DNA of 64,000 nucleotides, from NCBI GenBank assembly GCA_016124635.1, contig WGNJ01000007.1, positions 1-64,000 on the forward strand, given 5' to 3'. A program made the translations under genes and the position numbers. The first letter of the stretch is position 1, and each line of letters starts with the position of its first letter. This DNA comes from Alphaproteobacteria bacterium. Lineage in GTDB: Bacteria; Pseudomonadota; Alphaproteobacteria; Micropepsales; Micropepsaceae. Below the pieces are notes generated by a model, which had not been told where the DNA came from, did no database searches, and saw only the letters and a program-made list of their open reading frames with translations. Shown here piece by piece: positions 54,249 to 63,112 of this stretch.

Positions 54249-55540
54249 GCGTGCTGAAACACGCTCCATAGCCGGTCGATGATCGTCTCGTAGCGGGCCA
54301 CGGCAAGCATCTTTTGCGATTGTATGCGGAAGCCGCGTTGCAAGAGCGCGGCCTCGAGCCCCGGCATATGTTGAGCACCCCATGGAATGATGATTGTGTC
54401 GTATTCGTCGATTTCCTTATCGAACTCCGCGAGCACACGCTTGTTGCGCTTGTAGAGAATGTCTTCGAAGACGTTCTCAATATCCTTTTCGGAGAACGCA
54501 TCACCGACCGCATTCAGTCGACTGAGCAACTCATTGACGCTGTGACTGGAGTAAACCTCTCCGACCATGCCGAGGAAACGCACCGTCGTCGGGGAAAAGT
54601 CTGACACGTCGGCATCCGCGTAGATGATGCGCGGGCGATCAGCGGTCGCCGGAATCGATATTGGCTCGCGCGATTCAGTGTTCGGTGCGCTCCCCTCGGA
54701 CTGCGAAGGCCGCGCCTTTGGGATGTCAATGTTGCCTGCCGATGCGCCCAATTGAGGCTGCACCTTCAACCCGAGCACGTCGGCCAGTCCCTTGTAGGAG
54801 AAGCTGCCGGCCAGCTTACCCTCACGGTCCGTCACCCCTTCCGCCAATACCAACGCACTTGCCGGAAAGCTCGCGTAGAGCTTGTCGTAGAACGACGACT
54901 GGCCGACGTGGATCATGCCCACGAGGCGGACGGTCTTGCCCTCGCGTTGTAACACGGTCTCACGAACGTCGATGCCGCTCCAGGTGAACTGCAGATAACC
55001 ATCGGTCTGCCGCTCGACCATTGAACCAGCGGCCACCAGCAGCAAACCCAGTGCTACAGACGGCAGAACAAGACCGAGCACCACGAACGACGAAATCGTT
55101 CGCAGCACCAAATGCGTCTTGTGCGGCAACAAACGCGCGCGCATGAACCAAGCGCCGGTGCGCATCTTGTTGACCAGCAGAACGCTGGCGACCAGCACGG
55201 CCTCGAGAACGGCCACGGCCGCGACGGTGGACGGCGCCGAAAAATCGAAAGGCGGCGCGCCAAACGCGGCCCATAGCACGAACAGGATCAGCGGCAGAAA
55301 AACCAGCTTCGGCAGATGCGGGATAAAGATGATGACGATCAGCATCGCCAGCGTAGCGAGCACCAGAAGCTCGCTTACAATACCGGCAACCGCCGAGAGC
55401 GATGTTGATTCCGCAAGGCTCAAGAGGCCGGCGATCAGAGACAGGCCCGCATCAACCGCAAACAGCGCGAGATAGAAATTCGCGAACGAACTCGCCAACA
55501 CAAGAAATATGCTGCGATGGTCGCGATGATCCAAGTTCAC
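54200..55540 (-). CDS. Membrane protein with TraB/GumN-like domain
   Basis: The 446-residue protein has about five helices in its first 190 residues and then a periplasmic or cytoplasmic domain with LVGMIHVGQSSFYDKL and IIIPWGAQHMPGLEAAL, the two histidine motifs of the TraB/PrgY/GumN family related to Tiki metalloproteases. It may be a membrane-bound peptidase or hydrolase. It stands alone on the minus strand. Confidence 0.78.
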   Translation of the reverse strand: MNLDHRDHRSIFLVLASSFANFYLALFAVDAGLSLIAGLLSLAESTSLSAVAGIVSELLVLATLAMLIVIIFIPHLPKLVFLPLILFVLWAAFGAPPFDFSAPSTVAAVAVLEAVLVASVLLVNKMRTGAWFMRARLLPHKTHLVLRTISSFVVLGLVLPSVALGLLLVAAGSMVERQTDGYLQFTWSGIDVRETVLQREGKTVRLVGMIHVGQSSFYDKLYASFPASALVLAEGVTDREGKLAGSFSYKGLADVLGLKVQPQLGASAGNIDIPKARPSQSEGSAPNTESREPISIPATADRPRIIYADADVSDFSPTTVRFLGMVGEVYSSHSVNELLSRLNAVGDAFSEKDIENVFEDILYKRNKRVLAEFDKEIDEYDTIIIPWGAQHMPGLEAALLQRGFRIQSQKMLAVARYETIIDRLWSVFQHAQSKTSFWYRQRKWIG

Positions 55541-55705
55541 GGCATTGCCTCACTTCCAGGGCCGCAGGCGGAATACCACTTCACCGAGGCAGCGCTCTAT
55601 CACGACCGTCCTTAATGACACGAAACTGTCACGTTGAGTGTCTGTTCTGCCGCACCCAGCGCGACTAAAATTCGACCTCATTCCATGAAAAGTGGAGCAC
55701 CAGCT

Positions 55706-56038
55706 GTGCGCAACAAGGCAGCGTTGTTGGCTATGATTTGCTTGGCTGTTCCCATGGTCGCTCAGGCGGCCAAATGGGTCCGCAACCCCAGCCAGCCCGG
55801 CCAGTGGATCGATCTCGATAGCCGCAAGCACACCGAAGAGGTCGTAAGCTTCAAGGTCAGTCTGAGCGTCGACGCCGATACTGGACAGCCATCGACTGCT
55901 GACGACGACCTCGTGATCGAGCTTCTAAACTGCATCGACGGGAAGCGGACCATGATCCTGCCGATGCTCGGCAATGACACGCGCGCGTTGCCCACTTTGT
56001 CGCAGGATGACCCGCTCATGGCTCTGATCTGTGGATGA
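55706..56038 (+). CDS. Small exported protein
   Basis: The 110-residue product has a signal peptide (VRNKAALLAMICLAVPM, cleavage after AQA) and a mature part KWVRNPSQPGQWIDLDSRKH resembling the surface-adhesin E type fold in which an exported protein reports a hydration change. GTG at 55706 is preferred because GGAG lies 8 bases before; ATG 55685 is an alternative. One cysteine pair (LLNCID and LICG) may form a disulfide. Confidence 0.68.
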   Translation: MRNKAALLAMICLAVPMVAQAAKWVRNPSQPGQWIDLDSRKHTEEVVSFKVSLSVDADTGQPSTADDDLVIELLNCIDGKRTMILPMLGNDTRALPTLSQDDPLMALICG

Positions 56039-56172
56039 GTTCGCTCGCGAGACGACAGGAGCAGTTGCGGCGCGCCAAACCGGCGAATTTCTGACCCGAA
56101 GCGCGCTCTCATGAGTTGTTGGTAACGGACCTCTGTGGTGGCGCCGCCACAAGCCTCAGGCGACAGCTCAAA

Positions 56173-56201
56173 TTGTCGTACCTCCGTCATCTGCCTGTCA
56201 C
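56173..56201 (+). promoter_or_regulatory. Candidate triple PhoB box upstream of the OprO/P-like porin gene
   Basis: TTGTCGT (56173), CCGTCAT (56184) and CTGTCAC (56195) are heptamers at exact 11-bp spacing. The last two read CCGTCAT-N4-CTGTCAC, one base from the alphaproteobacterial Pho box CTGTCAT-N4-CTGTCAT/C. A possible -10 CTATGC lies at 56214-56219, 12 bases downstream, as in activated Pho promoters. The leader to the ATG would be about 100 bases. Confidence 0.75.
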
Positions 56202-56328
56202 GTGCCGCCACCACTATGCGCCGCGATGGGGCTTGGGGGCCGCTCGGACTGGGGGGCTGCTGTTCGACAGCAGGTCGCGAGTGATGGGTGCGCACCCTGA
56301 GTTTCGGCAACTCAGGGGTACAAAAATC

Positions 56329-57570
56329 ATGCGGAAGAATTTGCTTTTGACGACGACGGCCTTGATGGCTGCTGTGGCTTTTGCAGCTACGGCTCAAGCC
56401 GGCGGCCGGACTGCCAGCCAACAGACGGCGGCCGAGATCCAGGATTTGAAGGCACGGATCGAGGCGCTTGAGCAGCAGCAAGCCGATCAGGCGCGCGTTG
56501 AGCAAGATCAGGCGATTCAGGAGCAGGCGCGCATCCTGAAGCTTGAAAAGGGTGGCTGGTGGGCGGACACGTCGATCAGCGGCCGCATGTACTGGAACCT
56601 CAGCAACATCGACAACCAGCACAACGGTGTTGACGACGGCAAGAACGGCTTCGCTTTCGATGCCAAACGGTTCTACGTCAGCGTCGACCACAAGTTCGAC
56701 AGCGTCTATTCGGCTGACGTCACGACCGACTTCCAATATTCGAGTGCGGTTGGCGCCACTGAGCTCTTCATCAAGAAGGCATACCTCCAAGCGGCCTGGG
56801 ACAAGGCGTTCACGGTTCGCTTCGGCGCGACCGACATGCCCTGGATTCCCTTCGCGGAAGGCTTGTACGGCTACCGCCACATTGAGCAGACCGTTGTCGA
56901 CCGCACCAAGTTCGGCAACTCGTCGGATTGGGGCGTTCACATCATGGGCAAACTGCTCGACGGCGACATGCTGCAGTACCAGATCTCGGTCGTGAACGGC
57001 GCTGGCTATAAGAAGCCGAACCTCCGCACTGAGCAGCCGGACGTTGAGGGCCGCGTCAGCTTGAACCTCGGCGACTTCACCGTCGGCGTCGGCGGCTACT
57101 ATGGCCAACTTGGCGCCCTTCACAGTGACACGGTGTACAACGACGCCACACGCTTCAACGCAATTGCCGCCTACACGGGCAACGGCATCCGCCTGGGCGT
57201 CGAATACTTCATGGTCAACGATTGGAGCCACGTGACGTCGGCTGGATCCGACAAGGGCAACGGCTACTCGATCTTCGGTTCGTATCAGTTCGACCCGATG
57301 TGGAGCGTCTTCGGTAAGTACGAGCACGTGACGCCGTACGACGAGTTCTCGACGGCGACAGCGCGCGAGGACTTCAAGAACACGTATTACAACGTCGGCA
57401 TTCAATACAGCCCGGTGAAGATCGTCGACTTCGCGCTCGTTTATAAGCACGACGCCGGCGACAACGGCTTCTTCGGCGATGGCAACGGCACCATCGGCGG
57501 CACGGCCTTCGCGGCGGGCAACGACGGTGACTACGACGAAATCGGCCTCTTCGGCCAGCTTCGTTGGTAA
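56329..57570 (+). CDS. Phosphate-selective porin O/P-like outer-membrane porin
   Basis: The 413-residue protein has a signal peptide (MRKNLLLTTTALM, cleavage after AQA), a coiled-coil N-terminal stretch (QDLKARIEALEQQQADQ), and a 16-strand porin body with KRFYVSVDHKFDSVYSADVTTDF, WDKAFTVRFGATDMPW and a terminal Trp. This fits the OprO/OprP family. The upstream triple Pho box supports phosphate use. A strong terminator follows. An arginine/lysine ladder was not checked structurally. Confidence 0.88.
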   Translation: MRKNLLLTTTALMAAVAFAATAQAGGRTASQQTAAEIQDLKARIEALEQQQADQARVEQDQAIQEQARILKLEKGGWWADTSISGRMYWNLSNIDNQHNGVDDGKNGFAFDAKRFYVSVDHKFDSVYSADVTTDFQYSSAVGATELFIKKAYLQAAWDKAFTVRFGATDMPWIPFAEGLYGYRHIEQTVVDRTKFGNSSDWGVHIMGKLLDGDMLQYQISVVNGAGYKKPNLRTEQPDVEGRVSLNLGDFTVGVGGYYGQLGALHSDTVYNDATRFNAIAAYTGNGIRLGVEYFMVNDWSHVTSAGSDKGNGYSIFGSYQFDPMWSVFGKYEHVTPYDEFSTATAREDFKNTYYNVGIQYSPVKIVDFALVYKHDAGDNGFFGDGNGTIGGTAFAAGNDGDYDEIGLFGQLRW

Positions 57571-57619
57571 CGCAATCCAAAGTCGCAGTGCCTATCGAGT
57601 AAGTACCTCTCCTGCCTAA

Positions 57620-57656
57620 CCCCCGCGCGCCAGCCCTCGCGCGGGGGTAATTTTTT
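57620..57656 (+). terminator. Intrinsic terminator of the porin gene
   Basis: CCCCCGCGCG and CGCGCGGGGG form a 10-bp perfect GC stem with an 8-nt loop, followed by TAATTTTTT. It ends 86 bases after the porin stop and is a textbook Rho-independent terminator. Confidence 0.9.
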
Positions 57657-57847
57657 GCGATCGACGTTTCGAGTTTCTTAGCGACTGCTGAATCGCAATC
57701 GCATGCAGCGGAAGAAGGGCGCACCCGCCCCGCGCATTTCGACAGTCGCCAATAACAGCCAACAAAATTGCTTCGCCCGCATGACCGCAACGTGTCGGCG
57801 TCGTAAGAAAATCGTAATGCGAAACGCGCGGGTTCCTCGCCATGCGC

Positions 57848-57872
57848 GTGAACTTCAAGAAACGAAGTTCAC
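57848..57872. promoter_or_regulatory. 9-bp inverted repeat upstream of a small exported-protein gene
   Basis: GTGAACTTC and GAAGTTCAC are perfect inverted repeats around AAGAAAC, about 175 bases before the ATG at 58048. It may be a regulator site or a small hairpin. The spacing of the arms (16 bp centre to centre) suits a dimeric DNA-binding protein. Confidence 0.4.
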
Positions 57873-58047
57873 ATTATCTCGCGCTCGCTCCGTTCGTCGA
57901 ATTTATGGCGCGTTTTGGTGCCTCACTGACAACGCTGATCGAGCACATCGGATTTCTCAATGGAAACGATCGGCATCGACAGCGTTTTACTTAATAGGTG
58001 CTCGCGCGCTGGCGCTAGGCACCGAACCAACTTGAGGAGACCGCAAT

Positions 58048-58329
58048 ATGTGGAAACATCCGATCATTTTCGGTGCGCTTGTCGTCGCGGCGAGTGGTGC
58101 CGCTTGGGCAGCCGCACCGGCATCGACCCAACAGTGTCACTCGCTGCAGTCCGAGTTTCGGAGCGCTGAACAGTCGCGGCCGCCGTCGACGCAGCGCCGA
58201 GAAGCGCGTTACTTTGCGAACGAAGGAAAGTCTTGGTGTGAAACCGAGCACGCGGGCCGCGGCAGCGCCGACTACCAACATGCCCTGCAAATTCTGAAGA
58301 CCGGTCAAGCCGGCCCCGCCCCCAGCTAA
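58048..58329 (+). CDS. Small exported protein
   Basis: The 93-residue product has a signal peptide (MWKHPIIFGALVVAASGAAW, cleavage after AWAA) and a charged mature part with two cysteines in QQCHSLQ and KSWCETE. GAGGAG lies 7-8 nt before the ATG. It stands alone, followed by a strong hairpin. Function unknown; the pattern of short exported helical proteins is common in Hyphomicrobiales. Confidence 0.72.
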   Translation: MWKHPIIFGALVVAASGAAWAAAPASTQQCHSLQSEFRSAEQSRPPSTQRREARYFANEGKSWCETEHAGRGSADYQHALQILKTGQAGPAPS

Positions 58330-58354
58330 GGCGCGTTTAGGTACGGCCGACAAC

Positions 58355-58393
58355 AATTGCCCCCGAGCGCCGTAGACCGCATCGGGGGCAATT
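58355..58393. terminator. Bidirectional hairpin between convergent genes
   Basis: AATTGCCCCCGA and TCGGGGGCAATT form a 12-bp perfect stem with a 15-nt loop between the small exported-protein gene and recJ. T-tracts are short on both strands. It probably ends transcripts from both sides. Confidence 0.65.
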
Positions 58394-58400
58394 TCGACTG

Positions 58401-60194
58401 TCAGACGAACGCGGCATCCAAGATTTGAGCTTGAACGCGCGTCTGACCCTGCCATTCGTCTGCTTTCAGTGTGGCCGCAACATGCAACGGTCGCCCTTTG
58501 GACTCGAGCAACGCCTTGCCGAGCGGCGTCTGCAGCGCTCGAAAGGCGATGCCGTTCAGCCGCGACTTGCCGTCCGAGAACACGCATCGCACATGGTCCT
58601 CGCCGACCACGGCCGCATGCACCATGCGCACCGCCGCAAAGGCGAACACCGGTTCGCGATTGCCGGCGCCGAACGGACCGACCTTGGCGACCAGCGCGCA
58701 AAGGTCCGGCGTTGCCCCTTCGATGCGCAACGCACCTTCAACGGAGAGCACGCGCCCTTCCGGCGAATTCAAACCCGCTGCGCCGACGCGCTCGATCATG
58801 AAAGTTGCAAACGCCTCGATCTTGTCGGGCGCTATCGTCAAACCAGCCGCCATCGCGTGGCCACCGCCGTTGACGAGTAGACCAGCCTCCCGCGCGTCGA
58901 CCACGATGGATCCCAACTCAACTCCCGCGACCGACCGGCCGGACCCTTTACCGACGCCATCCTGGATCGCAATGACGATCGTCGGCCGGTGATAGCGATC
59001 CTTGAGCCTGCTGGCGACGATGCCGATTACGCCGGGATGCCACCCGTCGCGCGCTAAAACCAGAACCGGCGCCTCGCGCAGGCGCGCGTCGCCCTCGACG
59101 ACCGCGATCGCCTCCGCACATGTCGCCTTCTCGATCTCTTGGCGCTGCTTGTTCAGCGCGTCGAGTTCGGCGGCGATCGCCCGCGCTTCGGCCGGGTCGT
59201 CCGTCGACAGCAGGCGTGCACCAAGATCGCACTGTCCGACGCGGCCGCCGGCATTGACCCGCGGGCCCAAAACGAAGCCGAGATGATAAGGCTCGATCTT
59301 GCCGTTGAGGTTGGCAACTTGCTTCAAGGCATCGATGCCGGGAACACGGTTCGCGTCCATTGCCTCTATTCCGCGCCACACCAGCAATCGGTTGACGCCT
59401 GTCAGCGGCACCACATCCGCGACCGTGCCCAGCGCGACGATGCCGAGCCACGTTCGCAGATCGGGCTCGGCGCGTCCCGCGAACCAGCCACGCGCGCGTA
59501 GGGTCCGATTGATCGCAACCGCCAGCATGAACGCAACGCCGACCGCGGCAAGCTGACCGCAGCCCGAGCGATCGTCGTGCCGGTTCGGGTTGACGATCGC
59601 AAAGGCGGGCGGCAGGGCATCGCCCGGCAGGTGATGATCGGCGACGATAACGTCGAGCCCCGCGTCGCGCGCCGCCTCGAGCGCGGCGTTCGCCTGTGTC
59701 CCGCAGTCGACGGTCACGACGATCTTAGCTCCCTCGTCCGCGAGCAAACGCATCGCCGCCACACTGGGACCGTAACCCTCGCTCAGCCGGTCCGGGATGT
59801 AGAGCCGCACATCGAGGCCGAGCGCGCGGAAATATCGAATGAGGAGCGCCGACGACGTCGCGCCGTCCACATCGTAGTCCCCGAACACGGCGATCTTCTC
59901 GGCCCTGGCCACCGCGTCGGCGAGACGCTCCGCCGCTCGGTCCATGTCCAAGAACAAACTCGGATCCGGCAAATCCGTCTTGAAGCTTGGCGTCAGATAG
60001 GTCTGCGCTGCATCGACGGCGACACCGCGAGCGGCGAGCAGACGGCCCACGATCTCAGGGGCGGCAAGTCGCTGCGCAATTGTCATGGCGTCGCGCGCAT
60101 TGTGCTCGCGCTCGATCCAATTGCGACCGGTCAAGGACCGCCCGACGCCGAGGAACGATTGCGGATAAGCCAGTGATTCGGCTGGTTCTGCCAT
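58401..60194 (-). CDS. recJ: Single-stranded-DNA-specific exonuclease RecJ
   Basis: The 597-residue protein has the DHH phosphoesterase motifs AVFGDYDVDGATS and IVADHHLPGD, an internal VAVGVAFML-type region and the DHHA1 motif NGGGHAMAAG, then an OB-fold-like end. It degrades single-stranded DNA 5' to 3' in recombination and repair. ATG at 60194 is used because the conserved part begins soon after (LAYPQSFLGVGRSLTGRNW) and the open frame beyond has no known homology. Confidence 0.94.
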   Translation of the reverse strand: MAEPAESLAYPQSFLGVGRSLTGRNWIEREHNARDAMTIAQRLAAPEIVGRLLAARGVAVDAAQTYLTPSFKTDLPDPSLFLDMDRAAERLADAVARAEKIAVFGDYDVDGATSSALLIRYFRALGLDVRLYIPDRLSEGYGPSVAAMRLLADEGAKIVVTVDCGTQANAALEAARDAGLDVIVADHHLPGDALPPAFAIVNPNRHDDRSGCGQLAAVGVAFMLAVAINRTLRARGWFAGRAEPDLRTWLGIVALGTVADVVPLTGVNRLLVWRGIEAMDANRVPGIDALKQVANLNGKIEPYHLGFVLGPRVNAGGRVGQCDLGARLLSTDDPAEARAIAAELDALNKQRQEIEKATCAEAIAVVEGDARLREAPVLVLARDGWHPGVIGIVASRLKDRYHRPTIVIAIQDGVGKGSGRSVAGVELGSIVVDAREAGLLVNGGGHAMAAGLTIAPDKIEAFATFMIERVGAAGLNSPEGRVLSVEGALRIEGATPDLCALVAKVGPFGAGNREPVFAFAAVRMVHAAVVGEDHVRCVFSDGKSRLNGIAFRALQTPLGKALLESKGRPLHVAATLKADEWQGQTRVQAQILDAAFV

Positions 60195-60532
60195 GCCGGA
60201 TGGTGGGCCGTCCGAGGTCGGGCTTTCAACCGGCCAGAGACGGAACACGCTGACGAACCTGCGGACAATACTGCGCATATCGGAAAATTCCGTTCGCGTC
60301 ATTTTAAGCAGGTTTGTCGCTCGTCACTTGACGGTTCGTCGGTGGCCACGCTATCTCCCGCCCCGCAATGATGCCAATGTCGAAGCGCACGATGAAAACG
60401 AAGACGCCCTTTGCCGGGGCGGCTTTGGATCGTGCGCGCGACGACTAGCGCACAGACCCAAGGTCCCGCCGGCAACGGACGGGGCCGCGCAAAATCGGCT
60501 CGCGTCTCCGGCTCTACAGGAGAATTCGGCCG
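60195..60532. other. Divergent promoter region between recJ and asd
   Basis: About 340 bases with start sites of both genes. The asd promoter is listed separately; the recJ promoter was not resolved. No gene or repeat was seen. Confidence 0.55.
60327..60356 (+). promoter_or_regulatory. Candidate asd promoter, rhizobial sigma-70 type
   Basis: CTTGACG (-35, TTGACG at 60328-60333) and CTATCT (-10 at 60351-60356) are separated by 17 bases, matching the CTTGAC-N17-CTATAT pattern of rhizobial housekeeping promoters. Transcription would start near 60363, giving a leader of about 170 bases. Confidence 0.55.
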
Positions 60533-61591
60533 ATGAGTGTCAGCATCCTTCAACGACAATCGACCGCGATGAGGCGCATCCACCCGTCGCCGTCCGTTGC
60601 CATTGTCGGGGCAACAGGGGCCGTCGGCGCCGAACTGATCGGCTGTCTGGAGCGCCGCAACTTCCCACTCTCCCGTTTGAAGCTTTTGGCCTCGCCCCGC
60701 TCGGCCGGGCGCACCCTGACGTTTCAAGGACGCGATGTCGTTATCGACGGCCTGACACCCATGAGCTTCGACGGCGTCGACGTCGCACTCTTCGCGGCCG
60801 GCAGCGGCGTCTCCAAGGACCACGCGCGCCGCGCTGCCGCCGACGGCACCATCGTCATCGACAATTCGTCTGCCTTTCGCATGGACGACGACGTTCCACT
60901 CGTCGTTCCGGAGGTGAACGCGGACACGCTTGGCACGCACCACAATCTGATCGCCAATCCGAATTGCACCGCGGCGATCTCCGTCATGGCTCTGTGGCCG
61001 CTCTACCGTGAGAACAAGATTCGCCGCGTCATCGCCGCGACCTATCAGGCGGCCTCCGGCGCTGGCGCTGCTGCGATGGAGGAGCTTCGCGCATCGACCG
61101 AAGCGCATTTGACCGGGCGAGCATACGAGCCCCGCGTTCTCCCTCATCCGTACGCCTTCAATATCTTTAGCCACAACGACACGGTTGACTTGGAGAGCGG
61201 CGAGAACGGCGAAGAAATCAAAGCCGCGCGCGAACTGCGCAAGTTGATGTGTGCCCCGGATCTGCGCGTCGGCATCACCTGCGTCCGCGTGCCGGTGTTC
61301 CGCGCGCACACCATCGCCATGACGGTCGAGTTTGAGCGGCCACTCTCGCCAGATCAGGCGCGCGAGATCCTCGGTGCTGCGCCCGGCGTCGACATCGTCG
61401 ATGATCGAAATGCCAACCGCTTTCCGATGCCGCGCGACGCCACCGGCCGCGACAACGTGCTGGTAGGCCGCTTTCGTGCCGACAAAAGCGATCCGACCGG
61501 TCACTCGCTCGCGCTCATGGTGGCAGGCGATCAATTGCTGAAGGGCGCCGCGCTCAACGCGGTGCAGATCGCCGAGGCGTTGATGAAATAG
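60533..61591 (+). CDS. asd: Aspartate-semialdehyde dehydrogenase
   Basis: The 352-residue enzyme has the NADP motif GATGAVG (26-32), the catalytic Cys145 in NPNCTAAI, the QAASGAG segment and the His-containing VPVFRAHTIAMTVEF. It makes aspartate semialdehyde for lysine, threonine and methionine synthesis. AGGAG lies 11 bases before ATG 60533; a second ATG 12 codons later is a less likely start. Confidence 0.95.
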   Translation: MSVSILQRQSTAMRRIHPSPSVAIVGATGAVGAELIGCLERRNFPLSRLKLLASPRSAGRTLTFQGRDVVIDGLTPMSFDGVDVALFAAGSGVSKDHARRAAADGTIVIDNSSAFRMDDDVPLVVPEVNADTLGTHHNLIANPNCTAAISVMALWPLYRENKIRRVIAATYQAASGAGAAAMEELRASTEAHLTGRAYEPRVLPHPYAFNIFSHNDTVDLESGENGEEIKAARELRKLMCAPDLRVGITCVRVPVFRAHTIAMTVEFERPLSPDQAREILGAAPGVDIVDDRNANRFPMPRDATGRDNVLVGRFRADKSDPTGHSLALMVAGDQLLKGAALNAVQIAEALMK

Positions 61592-61594
61592 CGG

Positions 61595-63082
61595 CTAGTC
61601 GCTGCGATTGTTGCGCTCGGCGAGCTTGCGCAGGTTTTCTTCGTGCTCATCGCGCGTCAGCGTGTAGGCTGAAATGGCAAGCATCATCGTCATCCAAAGT
61701 CCGACGATCGTTGGAACATAATAGGCGCCGAGGAGTCTAATGGCTTCAGGCGGAACCTGCGACGGCGCAGCCCCTGCCGGAAAATGCGCAAGGGTGAGAA
61801 GATAAGTCGCCGTCAGCACGCCGAGCCCGTTGACGAGCTTGCGCACGAATGTGTTCACTGCCACGAAAGTACCCTCCGCCCGTCGGCCCGTGCGCAGTTC
61901 CGATTGCTCGACGAGATCCGCCATCATCGATGCCCCCAATATCTGGAAGCAAATGATGAGGCCGACGTCGATCACGCCCGAAATGAAGACGAACCAGAAC
62001 ACGAACGGCGTGGGCCCGTCCGGAAGCACGCCCCACAGTCGCAGCGCCACCGGAAGCGGAGAGCCGAGAAACGCCACGACGCCGACGATCATCGCTCCGT
62101 TCTTCTTGCCCAGCGTGCGCGTAACGATCGGCGCCAACAATGCCCCGATGACCGCCGAGAGAAACACGCCAAGCGTGATGATGCCGATCTGCTGTGACGT
62201 AAACGACCAAAAATAGGTCAACAAATAGAACGCCAACGCCGCCGACAGTCCCGCGCCGATCGAGCCAAAAATCGTCGCCACGAACAACGCCACGAACGAT
62301 CGGTTCGCCAGCGGCCCCAGAATCTCCTTTAGCGCCGTTACGATGGTAATGCGGCGTTTCGCCGGCGGCGCCTTCAGGTGGGGAATTCTGGAATGCGTCC
62401 CGAGTGACGAGATCATGATTGCGACGAACATCAAGCCTGCCGCGATCAACCCATATGTCGCATAGGCGTCTCTGTTGAACTGTCCGTTGGGGATCGCTTC
62501 TGTCACGAACGCCGGAAACAACGCCATGAACATCATGACCGACATGGCATTGCCGCCGGTCCAACCGAAATAGGTTCGATAGGAAATGAGAGAGCTTCGT
62601 TGGTCGTAGTCGGCGGTTAGTTCCGGCGTCAGCGCCGCGCTCGGCGTCTCGAACAGCGTGATGAAGAACCGGATAAGGATCGACAGCACGAGCAAATAAA
62701 TGAACAAGGCTTCGTGCGACCAACCCACGGGCGGCGCCCAAAGAAAATAATATGCGACGGCAACAGGCAGAGCCGCGGCGTACATAAAGGGATGCCGGCG
62801 CCCCCACCTAGAATGCAAATTGTCGGACAAATAGCCGATCAGTGGGTCGCCGAACGCGTCGAAGACTAGCGCTATCGAAATCGCAAGCCCTACAAGCTGC
62901 GCATTGATGCCGACGACCTGGCTGTAAAACAACAACAGAAAGTAGGAAAAGCCGCCGTCCTTGATGCCGTAGGCAATCGCCCCGATGCCATAAGCGAGCT
63001 TGGTCCCAAGCGACAGCGGCGGACTCGAGGAAACTGATTTCGGCTCGGCGGATCCCCCCGCCGCCACGACCGTCTTCCCCAC
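61595..63082 (-). CDS. GPH-family (MelB-like) glycoside/cation symporter
   Basis: The 495-residue protein has 12 helices and the GPH-family DAFGDPLIGYLSDN motif with a conserved Asp, RWGRRHPFMY and EQSELRTGRRAEG typical of GPH transporters. It probably co-transports a glycoside with a cation. The N-terminal 25 residues before the first helix are poorly conserved, so the start is uncertain. It lies 31 bases from the end of glpX on the same strand and could be coupled. Confidence 0.9.
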   Translation of the reverse strand: MGKTVVAAGGSAEPKSVSSSPPLSLGTKLAYGIGAIAYGIKDGGFSYFLLLFYSQVVGINAQLVGLAISIALVFDAFGDPLIGYLSDNLHSRWGRRHPFMYAAALPVAVAYYFLWAPPVGWSHEALFIYLLVLSILIRFFITLFETPSAALTPELTADYDQRSSLISYRTYFGWTGGNAMSVMMFMALFPAFVTEAIPNGQFNRDAYATYGLIAAGLMFVAIMISSLGTHSRIPHLKAPPAKRRITIVTALKEILGPLANRSFVALFVATIFGSIGAGLSAALAFYLLTYFWSFTSQQIGIITLGVFLSAVIGALLAPIVTRTLGKKNGAMIVGVVAFLGSPLPVALRLWGVLPDGPTPFVFWFVFISGVIDVGLIICFQILGASMMADLVEQSELRTGRRAEGTFVAVNTFVRKLVNGLGVLTATYLLTLAHFPAGAAPSQVPPEAIRLLGAYYVPTIVGLWMTMMLAISAYTLTRDEHEENLRKLAERNNRSD

Positions 63083-63112
63083 GCGCGCCCCCGACCTAGC
63101 AACAGGTTTCGA

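Larger units (their letters stand above)
57571..58047. other. Intergenic region with terminator and palindrome
   Basis: About 480 bases after the porin gene. It contains the porin terminator at 57620-57656 and a 9-bp palindrome at 57848-57872. Frames that stay open here lack ribosome binding sites and protein-like composition; the stretch upstream of 58048 should hold the promoter of the small exported-protein gene. Confidence 0.55.

Noticed and set aside
55616-55631. TGACA/TGTCA inverted repeat before the gene at 55706, and a single CTGTCAC
   Set aside because: Only one Pho-type heptamer is present without a partner 11 bp away, and the inverted repeat is just 5 bp, so it is not strong enough to list as a site.
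55762-57450. A 562-codon open frame on the minus strand opposite the porin
   Set aside because: It covers the porin and the small upstream gene and reads as low-complexity valine/alanine/arginine text. It is an antisense shadow.
57703-58035. A 110-codon frame in the gap before the small exported-protein gene
   Set aside because: Basic low-complexity text, no ribosome binding site, and it spans the palindrome; the real gene starts at 58048 with GAGGAG.
60357-60532. Lysine riboswitch in the asd leader
   Set aside because: The leader is long enough to ask, but no matching core was seen, and lysine riboswitches are not typical of alphaproteobacteria.
60299-61534. A 411-codon open frame on the minus strand opposite asd
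   Set aside because: It mirrors the asd gene, has no ribosome binding site and no domain. Long antisense frames are expected from the codon bias of GC-rich genes.
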